A DNA stretch of 64,000 nt, taken from contig JADJVE010000019.1 in assembly GCA_016716715.1 (NCBI GenBank), positions 1 to 64,000 of the forward strand. The letters are read 5' to 3'. Below, in pieces: positions 17,343 through 25,397 of the stretch. The notes under the pieces are model-generated. The model was not told the origin of the DNA. It was given only the letters and a program-made list of their open reading frames with translations, and made no database searches. Origin of the DNA: Acidobacteriota bacterium. Its GTDB lineage: Bacteria > Acidobacteriota > Thermoanaerobaculia > UBA5066. The position numbers and the translations under genes are program-made. How positions within the stretch are numbered: the stretch's first letter is position 1; every line of letters starts with the position of its first letter.

Positions 17343-18260
17343 TCACGAGGTCCGGTAGCAGCCGTGGCAGACGAACGGGTTGGAGCCCCCGAACATCGCT
17401 TCGCGGACCAGTCGAGCTCTGCGGCCGTTCCAGATCTTCTCGGGAGAGTCCTGCGGCGCCCGGCCGAGGAGGATCTTGTTCGTCATCTGGATGCAGCAGA
17501 CGAACGCGTCGCCGTTGACGTTGAAGAGAAGCCTCCTCCACGGCTCGCCGCATGCGGCTCGGCGGGAATCGATGGCCTGGCTCCCGCTTGCTCCTGAGGC
17601 TTTTGACGTCTCACTTCCCGTCTGCGTTCCATAGAGGATCTCGCAGGAGAACTGGAGGCCGAGCGAACGGGCGCGCTCTCGCGCCTCGCCGAGAATGTCG
17701 TCGCGTGCGCGATCGCCTGTCAGCTCCTGCTCGGCGTAGTCGAAGACGAAGCCGTCCGGCGCCACGACGCGTTGCGATCCGCCCGGCTGGATTTCCTGGA
17801 ACATCACCCGGTCGAGGCCGAGGCGCGCCGCCAGCTCGACGAACGCCGGCGCCTCCGGCAGGTTCAACTTCATGAGGGTCATGTTGATCTCGATCTGCGG
17901 GCGAAGGCTTCTCGCGGCGTCCCGGATCTCGCGGAGAGCCTGGATCTTCGAAAGCAAGGCTTCGAAATCCGGCCGTCGCCTGATCCGGAGATAGGTCTGC
18001 GCGGTCGCGGCGTCGAGAGAGACCGAAATCCAGCCCAGCCCCTCGCTGACGAGACGCCGACAGACGGCTTCGGTCAGGAGGTGGCCGTTCGAGTTGAAGC
18101 CCACGAGGGCGGGCGAGGGGCGCAGCGCCTCCAGAAGTTCGCCGAGAAAGGGATAGAGCAGAGGCTCGCCGGCCCCGTGAAGGCCGACGTTGCGGGCGTT
18201 GCGAAGGGGGAGGGGGGGGGGGGGCCGGCCCGGGAACCGTTGGCGTGTCGTGAGCTCCAT
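17343..18260 (-). CDS. Radical SAM/SPASM-like protein, cluster-binding motif missing
   Basis: Reads MELTTR (18260-18243), a typical radical SAM lead-in that should run into C-x3-C-x2-C. Instead about 17 residues, including a Pro run encoded by the poly-G tract, lead to NVGLHGAGEPLLYP, a canonical later motif. By comparison with the family about 30 residues with the three cysteines are absent. The rest is intact (GFNSNGHLLT, WISVSLDAATAQTYLRIRR, INMTLMKLN) and the C-terminal SPASM-like region has ACGEPWRRLLFNVNGDAFVCC and VCHGCYRTS. The gene is either inactivated or, more likely, mis-assembled at the poly-G. The upstream boundary is uncertain. Confidence 0.6.
   Translation of the reverse strand: MELTTRQRFPGRPPPPLPLRNARNVGLHGAGEPLLYPFLGELLEALRPSPALVGFNSNGHLLTEAVCRRLVSEGLGWISVSLDAATAQTYLRIRRRPDFEALLSKIQALREIRDAARSLRPQIEINMTLMKLNLPEAPAFVELAARLGLDRVMFQEIQPGGSQRVVAPDGFVFDYAEQELTGDRARDDILGEARERARSLGLQFSCEILYGTQTGSETSKASGASGSQAIDSRRAACGEPWRRLLFNVNGDAFVCCIQMTNKILLGRAPQDSPEKIWNGRRARLVREAMFGGSNPFVCHGCYRTS
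18206..18224. repeat. Poly-G tract (5 G, A, 13 G)
   Basis: Runs of 5 and 13 G separated by one A, exactly where the radical SAM gene should encode its Fe-S cysteines. Two G tracts within 600 bp are unique in this window. Either a sequencing/assembly artefact (poly-G calls) or a slippage-prone site. Confidence 0.9.
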
Positions 18261-18299
18261 CTGAAGGGGCGGCGTGGGGCGCGGGATGGAGTGCGCAGG

Positions 18300-18741
18300 A
18301 CGCGAGTGCCCCGTATTCGGGGGACGAGGCAATTGTCCCGCGAATGTGGTTGCGACGAATCTCGCCGAGTGCGAGGTACCTCGTGGCCTCGGACAGCGCG
18401 TTCTCGTCGGCGAGACGACCCAGCATCTCCTGGTAGAGGCCGTTCACGAACACTTCGTCGCTGGCGCCGGACGAGATGCGCCGGATCGAGGAATCTAGTC
18501 GGTTCGCGAAACGCTTCCCGCGCTTCCGGAGTGGAACGGGAAAGCGCCGCCTCAGGTCGTGGCATTCGGGAGACGAGGCGATTGCCCTGCGAATCTGGCC
18601 GCGACGAAGCGCGCCGAGCGCGAGGTTCTTCGTTGCTTCGGACAGCGCGCGGCCGTCGGGGGCCCGGCCGAGCATCTTCCGGTAGAGACGCGTCGTGAAC
18701 TCGACGTCGTTCTCGCCGGATGAGAGTCGCCTGATCGAGGA
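18300..18741 (-). pseudogene. Two DUF4214 modules, frame-interrupted
   Basis: Two tandem units of about 83 codons (period about 249 bp). The first reads SSIRRLSSGENDVEF, then LYRKMLGRAPDG and IASSPE; the second SSIRRISSG, FVNGLYQEMLGRLADENAL and IASSPEYG. This is the DUF4214 pattern (LY..LLGR.pD......SpEf), often found in surface proteins and as additions to glycosyltransferases. No good start precedes it: the preceding KLLNQLD is in another frame, and one added base would join it to SSIRRLSSG as in unit 2 (RFANRLDSSIRR). It lies between the two poly-G tracts and may have been part of the GT4 or radical SAM protein. Confidence 0.6.
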
Positions 18742-18774
18742 TCGAGCTGGTTGAGGAGCTTTCGGGCGGCGGCA

Positions 18775-18795
18775 GGGGGGGGGGGGGGGGGGGGG
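18775..18795. repeat. Poly-G tract of 21 bases
   Basis: Uninterrupted run of 21 G at the 3' end of the GT4 gene, read there as Pro codons. The sequence on its other side switches frame. Same interpretation as the 18206-18224 tract. Confidence 0.9.
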
Positions 18796-18796
18796 C

Positions 18797-20050
18797 GGGG
18801 CGAACGGGGGACCTCAACTTCCGGCGCGGGCCCGTGGCGCCGTAGAGGGCGCCCAGGGCGTCTGCGAGGGCCTCGGCCGAGAACCGCGCCTCGAACGTCG
18901 CGCGCGCCGCGCGGCCGAGACGCGTGCGCAAGTCCGGGTCGCCGAGCAGGCGCCCGAGCGCGTCCGCGAGGGCGCGGGCGTCGCCGGGCGGGACGAGCAG
19001 CGCGTCTCTTCCGTCTGTGACGTCCTCCGGAATGCCGTCGCACGCCGAGGCGATGCACGCGCGGCCGGCCTGAAGAGCCTCGAGGAGCGCGAGCGAGCCG
19101 CTCTGCTCCGATTTCGAGGGCAGGACGAAGACGTCGGCGCGAGAGAGGACGTCGAAGGCGTCCTCGACGTACCCGGGAAGCGACACGCGTCCGCCGAGCG
19201 AGAGCCGGCGCGCGAGCGCGCGATGCGGCTCGAGAAGCGGGCCGGCGCCGACGAGGCAAGCGCGAAACGGCACGCCGCGTGCCGCGAGGAGCGCGAGCGC
19301 CTCGAGCAGGACATCGCCGCCCTTGCGCGGATCGTGGCGCGAGACGGCGACGACGAGCGGGCCGCCGGCGGCGTCGAGCGCGCGAAGCGCGTCCGGCAGG
19401 TCGCCGGTCTCCGGCCGCGGCGGCTCGAACGCGCTCTCGGAGGCGTACGTGACGCGCCGGATGCGGAGGCCCTGCCCGTGCCGCGCCTCGAGGAGGCGGC
19501 GGACGGACTCGTAGTTGACGAGGACGAGATCGGCGTCGCGGTAGCCCCGCCGCTCGTAGGCCGATGTGGCGAGAGCGGCTGCGTGCTCGAGAAGGAACGC
19601 GGCCTTTCGCGCCGCCCCGTCGGCGGGCGAGGCGCCCTCGATCTTCGAGAGTGTCTCGTCGGCCAGCGTCGTGTAGGCGCTTGCGAGGACGCGGGGCGGA
19701 AGGCCGCGTTCCGCGAGGCGGTCGCGCGCGGCGGCGGCCGCCCAGCTCCAGACGCCGAATCCGTGCACGACGCGGGCGCCCGTTTCGGCGACGGCAGCCT
19801 CCACGGCGCGCCGGAGCGCGAGCGCGTGGCCGGGGATCATGAGCTGGCGAAACGGCCGCGCCGGCGAGGCCGCGCGGCGGACGACGCCGTACGGCGTCTC
19901 GGCGAACCCGGCGGAGGGACCCACGCAGACGAGGTGCGGCGTGAATCCGGCGGCGACCGCGGCCCGGGCATGGGCGCGCACGTAGGCGGAGTGTCCGCCG
20001 TCGCGCTCCGACCGCGGGTCGCGGCCCGCGACGAGAACGACGTCAGGCAA
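18797..20050 (-). CDS. GT4-family glycosyltransferase, 3' end uncertain
   Basis: 418 codons from TTG 20050 to the poly-G tract. The N-terminal Rossmann domain starts PDVVLVAGRDPRSERDGGHS. The C-terminal domain has VAVSRHDPRKGGDVLLEAL, LVGAGP, VSLPGYVED, FVLPSKSEQSGSLALLEALQAG and DGRDALLVPPGD, i.e. the donor-binding E-x7-E region of GT-B GT4 enzymes. The catalytic fold ends near ALADALGALYG, so the protein is essentially complete; what follows (a Pro run, then a different frame) is unreliable. It overlaps the aminotransferase stop by 8 bases. Cytoplasmic enzyme of surface glycan synthesis. Confidence 0.85.
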
Positions 20051-21254
20051 GCGCAGGCACGGGCGCCGGGCGCGCCTTCGCGATCGCGTCGGCGACGAAG
20101 TCCACGTCCGCGTCGGACAGGGCCGGGCCCGAGGGCAGGTAGAGCCCGCGCCGGCAGAGGTCCTCGGCGACGGGGTAGCGCTCGCCGCGATACGCCGCGC
20201 GATGGATCGGCTGGACGTGGATCGGCACGAAGTACGTGCGCGTCTCGACGCCGCGCGCCGCGAGCGCGGCCCGGAGCGCGTCGCGCGAGAGGCCGAACGC
20301 GTCCTCCACGAGTACGCCGTACATCCAGAACACGCTCGAGACGTCCGGCGCCTCGGATGGGAGCGTCAGGCCCGGGAGGCCGGCGAGCCGCGCGTCGTAG
20401 CGCCGCCGGTTCTCGCGGCGCGCGGCGACGAGTTCGGGCATCCGCTCGACCTGCGCGAGGCCGACGGCCGCCTGCATGTTCGTCATCCGGTAGTTGTAGC
20501 CGAGGTAGGTGTGCCAGAAGTGGCGCTCGTCCGAGAACGCGTGGTCGCGCAGGCGCCGGACGACGCGCGCGAGGGCCGCGTCCTGCGTCGTGACCATGCC
20601 GCCCTCGCCGGTCGTGACGATCTTGTTCCCGTAGAAGGAGAACGTCGCGGCGTCCGCGAGGCTTCCGACGGGGCGGCCGCGGTAGAGGGCGCCGTGCGCC
20701 TCGGCCGCGTCCTCGACGACGAGCAGCCCGTGGCGGTCCGCGAGGGCACGGACCGGATCCATGTCCACGGGGTGGCCGTACGTGTGAACGACGAGGATCA
20801 CCCGCGTGCGCTCGGTGATGCGCGGCGCGATCGTCGCGGCCGAGACGTTGCACGAGCCCGGCGCGGCGTCCGCGAGGACCGGCGTCGCCCCCGTGTAGCG
20901 CACGGCGTTTGCCGTGGCGATCATGCTGAAGGCGGGCACGACGACCTCGTCGCCGGGGCCCAGCCCGAGCGCGGCGAGGACGAGGTGGAGGGCCGCCGTC
21001 CCGGACGAACACGAGACCGCGTGCGCGCACCCCGTGGCGCCGGCGAAGGCGTCCTCGAAGCGGCGGACGAACGGCCCCGCCGAGGAGATCCAGTTGGACG
21101 TCACGCACTCCGTGAGGTACTTCAGCTCGTTGCCGTCGAGGCGCGTCTCGCAGACCCGCACGACGCGGCCCGGCGCGAGCGTCGGCTCGGGCCCCGGCAC
21201 GAGGTCGCCGAGCGATTCCATCTCGCTGGGGTCAAGACGCGTTTCGTCGAGCAT
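20043..21254 (-). CDS. DegT/DnrJ/EryC1 sugar aminotransferase
   Basis: 403 residues. Family landmarks: SCSSGTAALHLVLAALGLGPGDEVVVPAFSMIATANAV, VVEDAAEAHGA, and the PLP lysine in FSFYGNKIVTTGEGGMV. LGYNYRMTNMQAAVGLAQ and the late RTYFVPIHVQP complete the pattern. These PLP enzymes transfer an amino group to a keto sugar nucleotide for surface polysaccharide or antibiotic sugars. The order next to GT4 and the PP-loop gene, with overlaps at both ends, indicates one operon. Confidence 0.92.
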   Translation of the reverse strand: MLDETRLDPSEMESLGDLVPGPEPTLAPGRVVRVCETRLDGNELKYLTECVTSNWISSAGPFVRRFEDAFAGATGCAHAVSCSSGTAALHLVLAALGLGPGDEVVVPAFSMIATANAVRYTGATPVLADAAPGSCNVSAATIAPRITERTRVILVVHTYGHPVDMDPVRALADRHGLLVVEDAAEAHGALYRGRPVGSLADAATFSFYGNKIVTTGEGGMVTTQDAALARVVRRLRDHAFSDERHFWHTYLGYNYRMTNMQAAVGLAQVERMPELVAARRENRRRYDARLAGLPGLTLPSEAPDVSSVFWMYGVLVEDAFGLSRDALRAALAARGVETRTYFVPIHVQPIHRAAYRGERYPVAEDLCRRGLYLPSGPALSDADVDFVADAIAKARPAPVPALA

Positions 21255-22734
21255 CCAGTTCTCCTGAAAGGGGGGCCGTGATCCATTCCGCGAGGGCCGT
21301 CGAGCGCAAGAGCGCGTCCGCGGAGACGGACGGGCTCTCGGCGGGAAAGGCGCCGCCGTAGATCGCCGAGAGGCGCGGCGCGAGGAGCGGATCGGCGAAG
21401 CGGAGGTAGCCCGGCCGCCAGCCGGGCTCCGCTCCGACAGCGGCTGCGGCGTTGCGGCGGCGGAGCCTTCGCCACGCGAGGAGCGCCCGCGCGCCCCGGG
21501 GAGAAAGAAGTCCCGTGGCGCGGCCCCGCGCGAGCGCGGCCGCGACGCGCCGCGTCGGGATCGCGCGGATGTCGCGCACCCTCTGCTCGCGAATCCGGCG
21601 CGCGACGAGGTCGCCCGGGAGCGCGGAGGGCCCCGGAGCCTCGAAACGGAAGTCGGACTTCGCGACGAGGAGGCGGCCGAGGTCGATGCCGACGTCGGCG
21701 GGCGCGCCGCCCGCCGCGAGAATGCCGAGCGCGACCGTCAGGCACTTCGAGCACCGGCTGCATGCGGATTCCCGTTCGCCCACGGACCAGCAGGAGTACT
21801 GAAGATCGCGGAGGCCGGCGTAGCGCGTGACGAGGAGGCGCTGCACCTGGTGGGCGTGCAGGGCGGCCGTCAGCGTCGAGATCGTGGCGCCGGACGGGCG
21901 GAACACGGCGTCGAGCGAGGCCAGCGTCGACGCGGCGTACATGAAGTGCGTGTGCTGGACGGTCTTCCCGTCCCGCTCGACGTTCTCCTGGACCTCGTTC
22001 TCGGATGCGACGACGAAGTGCGTCGCGCCTTGCGCGAAGCCCGCCGCGAGGAGCGCGCCGAGATAGAGAAGCGTGTCCGTCGTTTCGCTGACGGCGAGCG
22101 GATAGCCCATGTGGTCCGCGAAGTCGTTGGCCGTCGCGCTCCGGAAGTCGGACGCCACCTCGACGAGCGTGAGCGGGCGGCGCCGCGGGATCTCGTCGAG
22201 GATGAACCGGCGGCGGGCCGTGCCGTGGTCGTGGAGCGGCGGCAGGGGGGACGTCGTCGTGACGAGGATGGGCCGCTCCGTCAGCTCGGCGATGAGGCCC
22301 GCCGTCAGCAGGCTGTCCTTGCCGCCGCTGAACGCGGCGGCCCAGCGCCCCATGTCCCGCACGGGACGCCAGGCGGGGGCGGGGCGCGCGCCCTCGAGGA
22401 GCGAGACCGCGCGCGCCGTGTCGGACGTGCCGCGCGTGGCCTCGAGCGTGTCCACCGCCGCGTCCACGAGGCGCAGCCACGTTTCCGCCTCGCCGGGCTC
22501 GAGCCGGACGGGCAGGCGGACCTCGCACGGCCTGAGGAGCGCCCAGTGCGGGTGCAGGCAGAGGAGCGCGACGCGCCACCAGAGCGCGGGCGGAACCGCG
22601 GCGACTTCCACGGACGCGGGAAATTCCAGCGTGAACGACGTCCGGCGGTACAGGGGCGACGCGGGCTCGACGCTCCACCGGAAGGTCACCGCACGGGCGC
22701 CGATCTCGGGTTCGAGGAGCCGGATGCGGTTCAC
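21232..22734 (-). CDS. PP-loop (SGGKDS) ATP-dependent enzyme, possibly MurL-like
   Basis: 501 codons from GTG 22734 (GTGA overlap with the upstream gene). An N-terminal ~110-residue beta-rich part is followed by the ATP pyrophosphatase loop AAAFSGGKDSLLTAGLIAEL near residue 135. Later come FVVASENEVQENVERDGKTV and a Cys cluster ESACSRCSKCLTVALG, recalling QueC-type zinc sites, then a basic C-terminal region. Candidates are the MurL family (epimerisation of UDP-MurNAc-L-Ala-L-Glu) or a QueC/asparagine-synthetase-like amidotransferase acting on a sugar. The setting among polysaccharide genes favours a nucleotide-sugar substrate. The fold call is firm, the substrate is not. Confidence 0.65.
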   Translation of the reverse strand: MNRIRLLEPEIGARAVTFRWSVEPASPLYRRTSFTLEFPASVEVAAVPPALWWRVALLCLHPHWALLRPCEVRLPVRLEPGEAETWLRLVDAAVDTLEATRGTSDTARAVSLLEGARPAPAWRPVRDMGRWAAAFSGGKDSLLTAGLIAELTERPILVTTTSPLPPLHDHGTARRRFILDEIPRRRPLTLVEVASDFRSATANDFADHMGYPLAVSETTDTLLYLGALLAAGFAQGATHFVVASENEVQENVERDGKTVQHTHFMYAASTLASLDAVFRPSGATISTLTAALHAHQVQRLLVTRYAGLRDLQYSCWSVGERESACSRCSKCLTVALGILAAGGAPADVGIDLGRLLVAKSDFRFEAPGPSALPGDLVARRIREQRVRDIRAIPTRRVAAALARGRATGLLSPRGARALLAWRRLRRRNAAAAVGAEPGWRPGYLRFADPLLAPRLSAIYGGAFPAESPSVSADALLRSTALAEWITAPLSGELDARRNAS

Positions 22735-24788
22735 GGGCGGTCCTCGAGGCCGAGCGCCGAGCGGACGGCGTGGCGGGCGATCCAGTAGCGGAGCGCGAGC
22801 CGGTACCATTTCGACCGCCACGTGCGGTGGAGCTCCTCGCGCGAATCGTCGAGGACGATGGGCTCGGGCGGCGGCGGAGCAGGTGGAATCCGTCCGAACA
22901 GGGGATCGAGCCCCCCGGCGAGCCACGTCGTGACGGTCCACTGCGCTCCCCGCGCCAGGAGGAGCTCGCAGAAGAGCCGGGCCGCCGCGACGTCCCGGCC
23001 CGCCGGGCCCGAGAGCTCGCCCACGAACCCGAAGAGGTCCTCCATGACGAGCCCGTGCCGCGCGTAGAAGTGGGCGATCGGCTCGCAGTAGCGGATCGCG
23101 TGGGCGACGTCCGCGGGGGAGGTTCCGGCGCGGTCCTTGGGAACGTGGTGGTGAAGGGCCAGGGCGGCCGGGCAGCGGCGGAGCGAGCCCGGCGCCTCGC
23201 GCTCGACGCGGAAGCCCCACTCGTTGTCCTCGTGGTACGCGGCCATCCCGGTGTCGAGCGGGAACCGGGCGAGGGCCTCGCGCCGGTAGAGGACGCACGC
23301 GCCGCCCACCCAGCGGCACGGCCCCGCGGGCTCTTTCGCGACGTCCTCGAAGGGGCGTCCCGCGCCGAGCGGGACGAAGCGCACCGTTCCGTCGGCGACC
23401 TCGAAATCGCCGCCGCAGATCTGGGTCCTGCCGTCCGGGAGGACGACGTTCGCGGCCGCCGCGAGCGCGGAGGGCTCGGCGTCCAGCGTGGCCACGAGGT
23501 GCTCGAGCGTCCCCGGGAACACCTCGGCGTCGTCGTCGAGAAAGAGGACGTACTCGGTGTCGACGAGATCGACCGCGCGATTGCGGCCGCCGGCGCAGCC
23601 GAGATTGCGGTCGAGAAGCTCGACGGTGACGCGCGCGTCGCCGCCGGCCTCCTGCCGGAGCGCCTCGCGCGTGGGCGGCGAGGAGGCGTTGTCGACGACG
23701 AGAGCGCGCCACGGCAGCGCCGCGCCGTCGCGCAACGACCGCAGGGCCTCGCGAACGCGCTCGGGACGGTTCCACGAAAGGACGACGGCCGTGACGCGCG
23801 GCGCGGCCCCCGAACCCGGGACCGCGTCCCACGGCTCGAGGCCCTCGCGCCCGGCCGCCTCGAGCCGCGCGTGGACGCCGCCGGCCGGCCGCGCCGGAGC
23901 CGGGACGGCCGCCCGCGGGGAGGCGGTGGTGCGGCCCGCCGGAGAGGTCGCATCGAGGCGGACCACGGGAAAGCGGCCGTCGAGCGCGAAGGCGGCGATC
24001 GCCGGGAGCTTCCGGGTGCGCGACGCGGCCCACTCGACCGTCTTTCCGAGGAGCGCGCCCGCGATCAGGACGTGCGCGCGGTCCGTCCGGATGAGGGCGT
24101 GCCGCGCGAGCGCGTGGAGCCACTCGTCCAGCGTCGCGCAGGCGACCGAGACGTCCACGTTGCCGGGAGGGAGCGGCATCCGGCCCGCGGCCTCGCGGTC
24201 CGTGCGGAACGCGTCGAGCGTGCCGTGGCCCGGCCGGCGGTAAGGCTCGTAGTCGAAGTAAAACGCCGTGTCGTGCGCGAGCCGCGCGTCGCAGAGGCCG
24301 CGGATCCCGTCGAAGGATTCGCGCTCGCGCGCGAAGATCGTGGCGCGCGAGACCTCGAGCGCGTGCCGCACCTCGGGCACGGAGACGTCGAAGGACGAGG
24401 GCAGGACGACGACGCGCTCGAAGCGCCGCTCGAGGACCGGCAGGAGCGGGGGCATCAGCTCGTGGTACGGGCCGCACCACGCGCCGCTCCCGCAGAGAAC
24501 GGCCACCTCGCCCCGGGCGCCCGGAACGTCGGCGAGGCCGATCTCGCGCGCCAGGACTCCCGCGAGCAGGGCCCGGGACCCGGCGGCGATGAGCTGGTCC
24601 CCGACGTTGCCGGCCCCGCGGACGAACGTGACGTCCCTGGACTCGCCCACGGCGGCCAGGATCGAGCGGCGGCTCGCCTCGACGTGCGCGGCGTGGCCGG
24701 CATCCGGGCCGGGAGTGTCTCCGCTCTCCGCCGCGGACGGCGGGAGGACCGCGGCGACACCGTGCGGGTCGCGGGGCTGAACGCTCAT
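22731..24788 (-). CDS. Fusion: polysaccharide pyruvyl transferase-like domain + GT2 glycosyltransferase
   Basis: 685 residues from ATG 24788. About residues 50-270 resemble the CsaB/ExoV-type pyruvyltransferase fold: VRGAGNVGDQLIAAGSRALL, VLCGSGAWCGPY, ARERESFDGIRG and a Rossmann half with DRAHVLIAGALLGK. About residues 330-600 are a GT2 (GT-A) domain: VTAVVLSWNRPERVREALRSL, VVDNASSPPT, NLGCAGGRNRAVD, LFLDDDAEVFPG (metal-binding DxD), then CRWVGGACVLYRREAL and YHEDNEWGFRVER. Likely adds a sugar, with possible pyruvylation, to a surface glycan. First gene of this minus-strand cluster. Confidence 0.82.
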   Translation of the reverse strand: MSVQPRDPHGVAAVLPPSAAESGDTPGPDAGHAAHVEASRRSILAAVGESRDVTFVRGAGNVGDQLIAAGSRALLAGVLAREIGLADVPGARGEVAVLCGSGAWCGPYHELMPPLLPVLERRFERVVVLPSSFDVSVPEVRHALEVSRATIFARERESFDGIRGLCDARLAHDTAFYFDYEPYRRPGHGTLDAFRTDREAAGRMPLPPGNVDVSVACATLDEWLHALARHALIRTDRAHVLIAGALLGKTVEWAASRTRKLPAIAAFALDGRFPVVRLDATSPAGRTTASPRAAVPAPARPAGGVHARLEAAGREGLEPWDAVPGSGAAPRVTAVVLSWNRPERVREALRSLRDGAALPWRALVVDNASSPPTREALRQEAGGDARVTVELLDRNLGCAGGRNRAVDLVDTEYVLFLDDDAEVFPGTLEHLVATLDAEPSALAAAANVVLPDGRTQICGGDFEVADGTVRFVPLGAGRPFEDVAKEPAGPCRWVGGACVLYRREALARFPLDTGMAAYHEDNEWGFRVEREAPGSLRRCPAALALHHHVPKDRAGTSPADVAHAIRYCEPIAHFYARHGLVMEDLFGFVGELSGPAGRDVAAARLFCELLLARGAQWTVTTWLAGGLDPLFGRIPPAPPPPEPIVLDDSREELHRTWRSKWYRLALRYWIARHAVRSALGLEDRP

Positions 24789-24861
24789 GGGGAAGACGCG
24801 GATGATAGATCAGTCACGCCCGCGCACGGGAGCACGAACGCCGGGGCGCCTGCCCTGGAAC

Positions 24862-25335
24862 TCAGCGCTTCCGCTTCGCGGCTTTCTTCGCCGGGGCTGC
24901 CTTCTTCCTGGCGGCGGCCTTTTTCGGGGCGGCGGCCTTTTTCGGGGCCGCGGCCGCCTTGTCGACGCCCTCGGCGACGATGCGCAGGAGGTCGGACACG
25001 GTCACGATCCCGACGAGCTGGCCGCCGTCGACGACGGGCAGGCAGCCGATGTTCCAGCCGCGCATGACGTTCGCGGCCTGGCGGACCGGCATCCCGGGGA
25101 TCGCCTTCACGGCGTAGGCCGTCATCATCGCGGCGACGGGGCGGATCTTGCGCGCTTCCTCGCGGTCCTGGCCGCCGAGGTCGCGGGCCGAGACGACGCC
25201 GACGACCTGCCCGGGCCCGTCCGTGACGACGACGTGGTGGATGCGCTTCCACTTCATGAGGTTCCAGGCGCTCTCGGCCTTCTCGTTCATGTCGATGGTC
25301 TGGACCTTCGTGGACATGATGTCGCGGACTTTCAT
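24862..25335 (-). CDS. CBS-pair protein with Lys/Ala-rich histone-H1-like tail
   Basis: 157 residues from ATG 25335. Two CBS motifs cover residues ~1-120: VRDIMSTKVQTID, HHVVVTDGPGQVVGVVSARDL, then MMTAYAVKAIPGMPVRQAA, IGCLPVVDGGQLVGIVTVSDLL. CBS pairs bind adenosine nucleotides. The last ~35 residues are almost only Ala, Lys, Pro and Arg in KKAAAPKKAA-type repeats, like the C-terminal domain of histone H1 and bacterial H1-like proteins, so nucleic-acid binding is plausible. The tail is encoded by near-identical short direct repeats (about 24914-24958) that can expand or shrink. Confidence 0.85.
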   Translation of the reverse strand: MKVRDIMSTKVQTIDMNEKAESAWNLMKWKRIHHVVVTDGPGQVVGVVSARDLGGQDREEARKIRPVAAMMTAYAVKAIPGMPVRQAANVMRGWNIGCLPVVDGGQLVGIVTVSDLLRIVAEGVDKAAAAPKKAAAPKKAAARKKAAPAKKAAKRKR

Positions 25336-25397
25336 TGCGGAAGTCTCCCCATCAAAGAGTCAGGGCCGGCGCGGTCCGCCGCCATGAGCCACTTGAA

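Noticed and set aside
17794..18698. Plus-strand frame opposite the radical SAM and DUF4214 region
   Set aside because: No domain match; the minus-strand frames match radical SAM and DUF4214 motifs.
18206..18795. Poly-G tracts as proven phase-variation switches
   Set aside because: Position near glycan genes fits, but loss of conserved codons points to an artefact; kept only as an alternative.
24784..25252. Additional frames in the CBS gene giving Arg/Gly-rich peptides
   Set aside because: Shadows of the CBS protein; no start context or domain.
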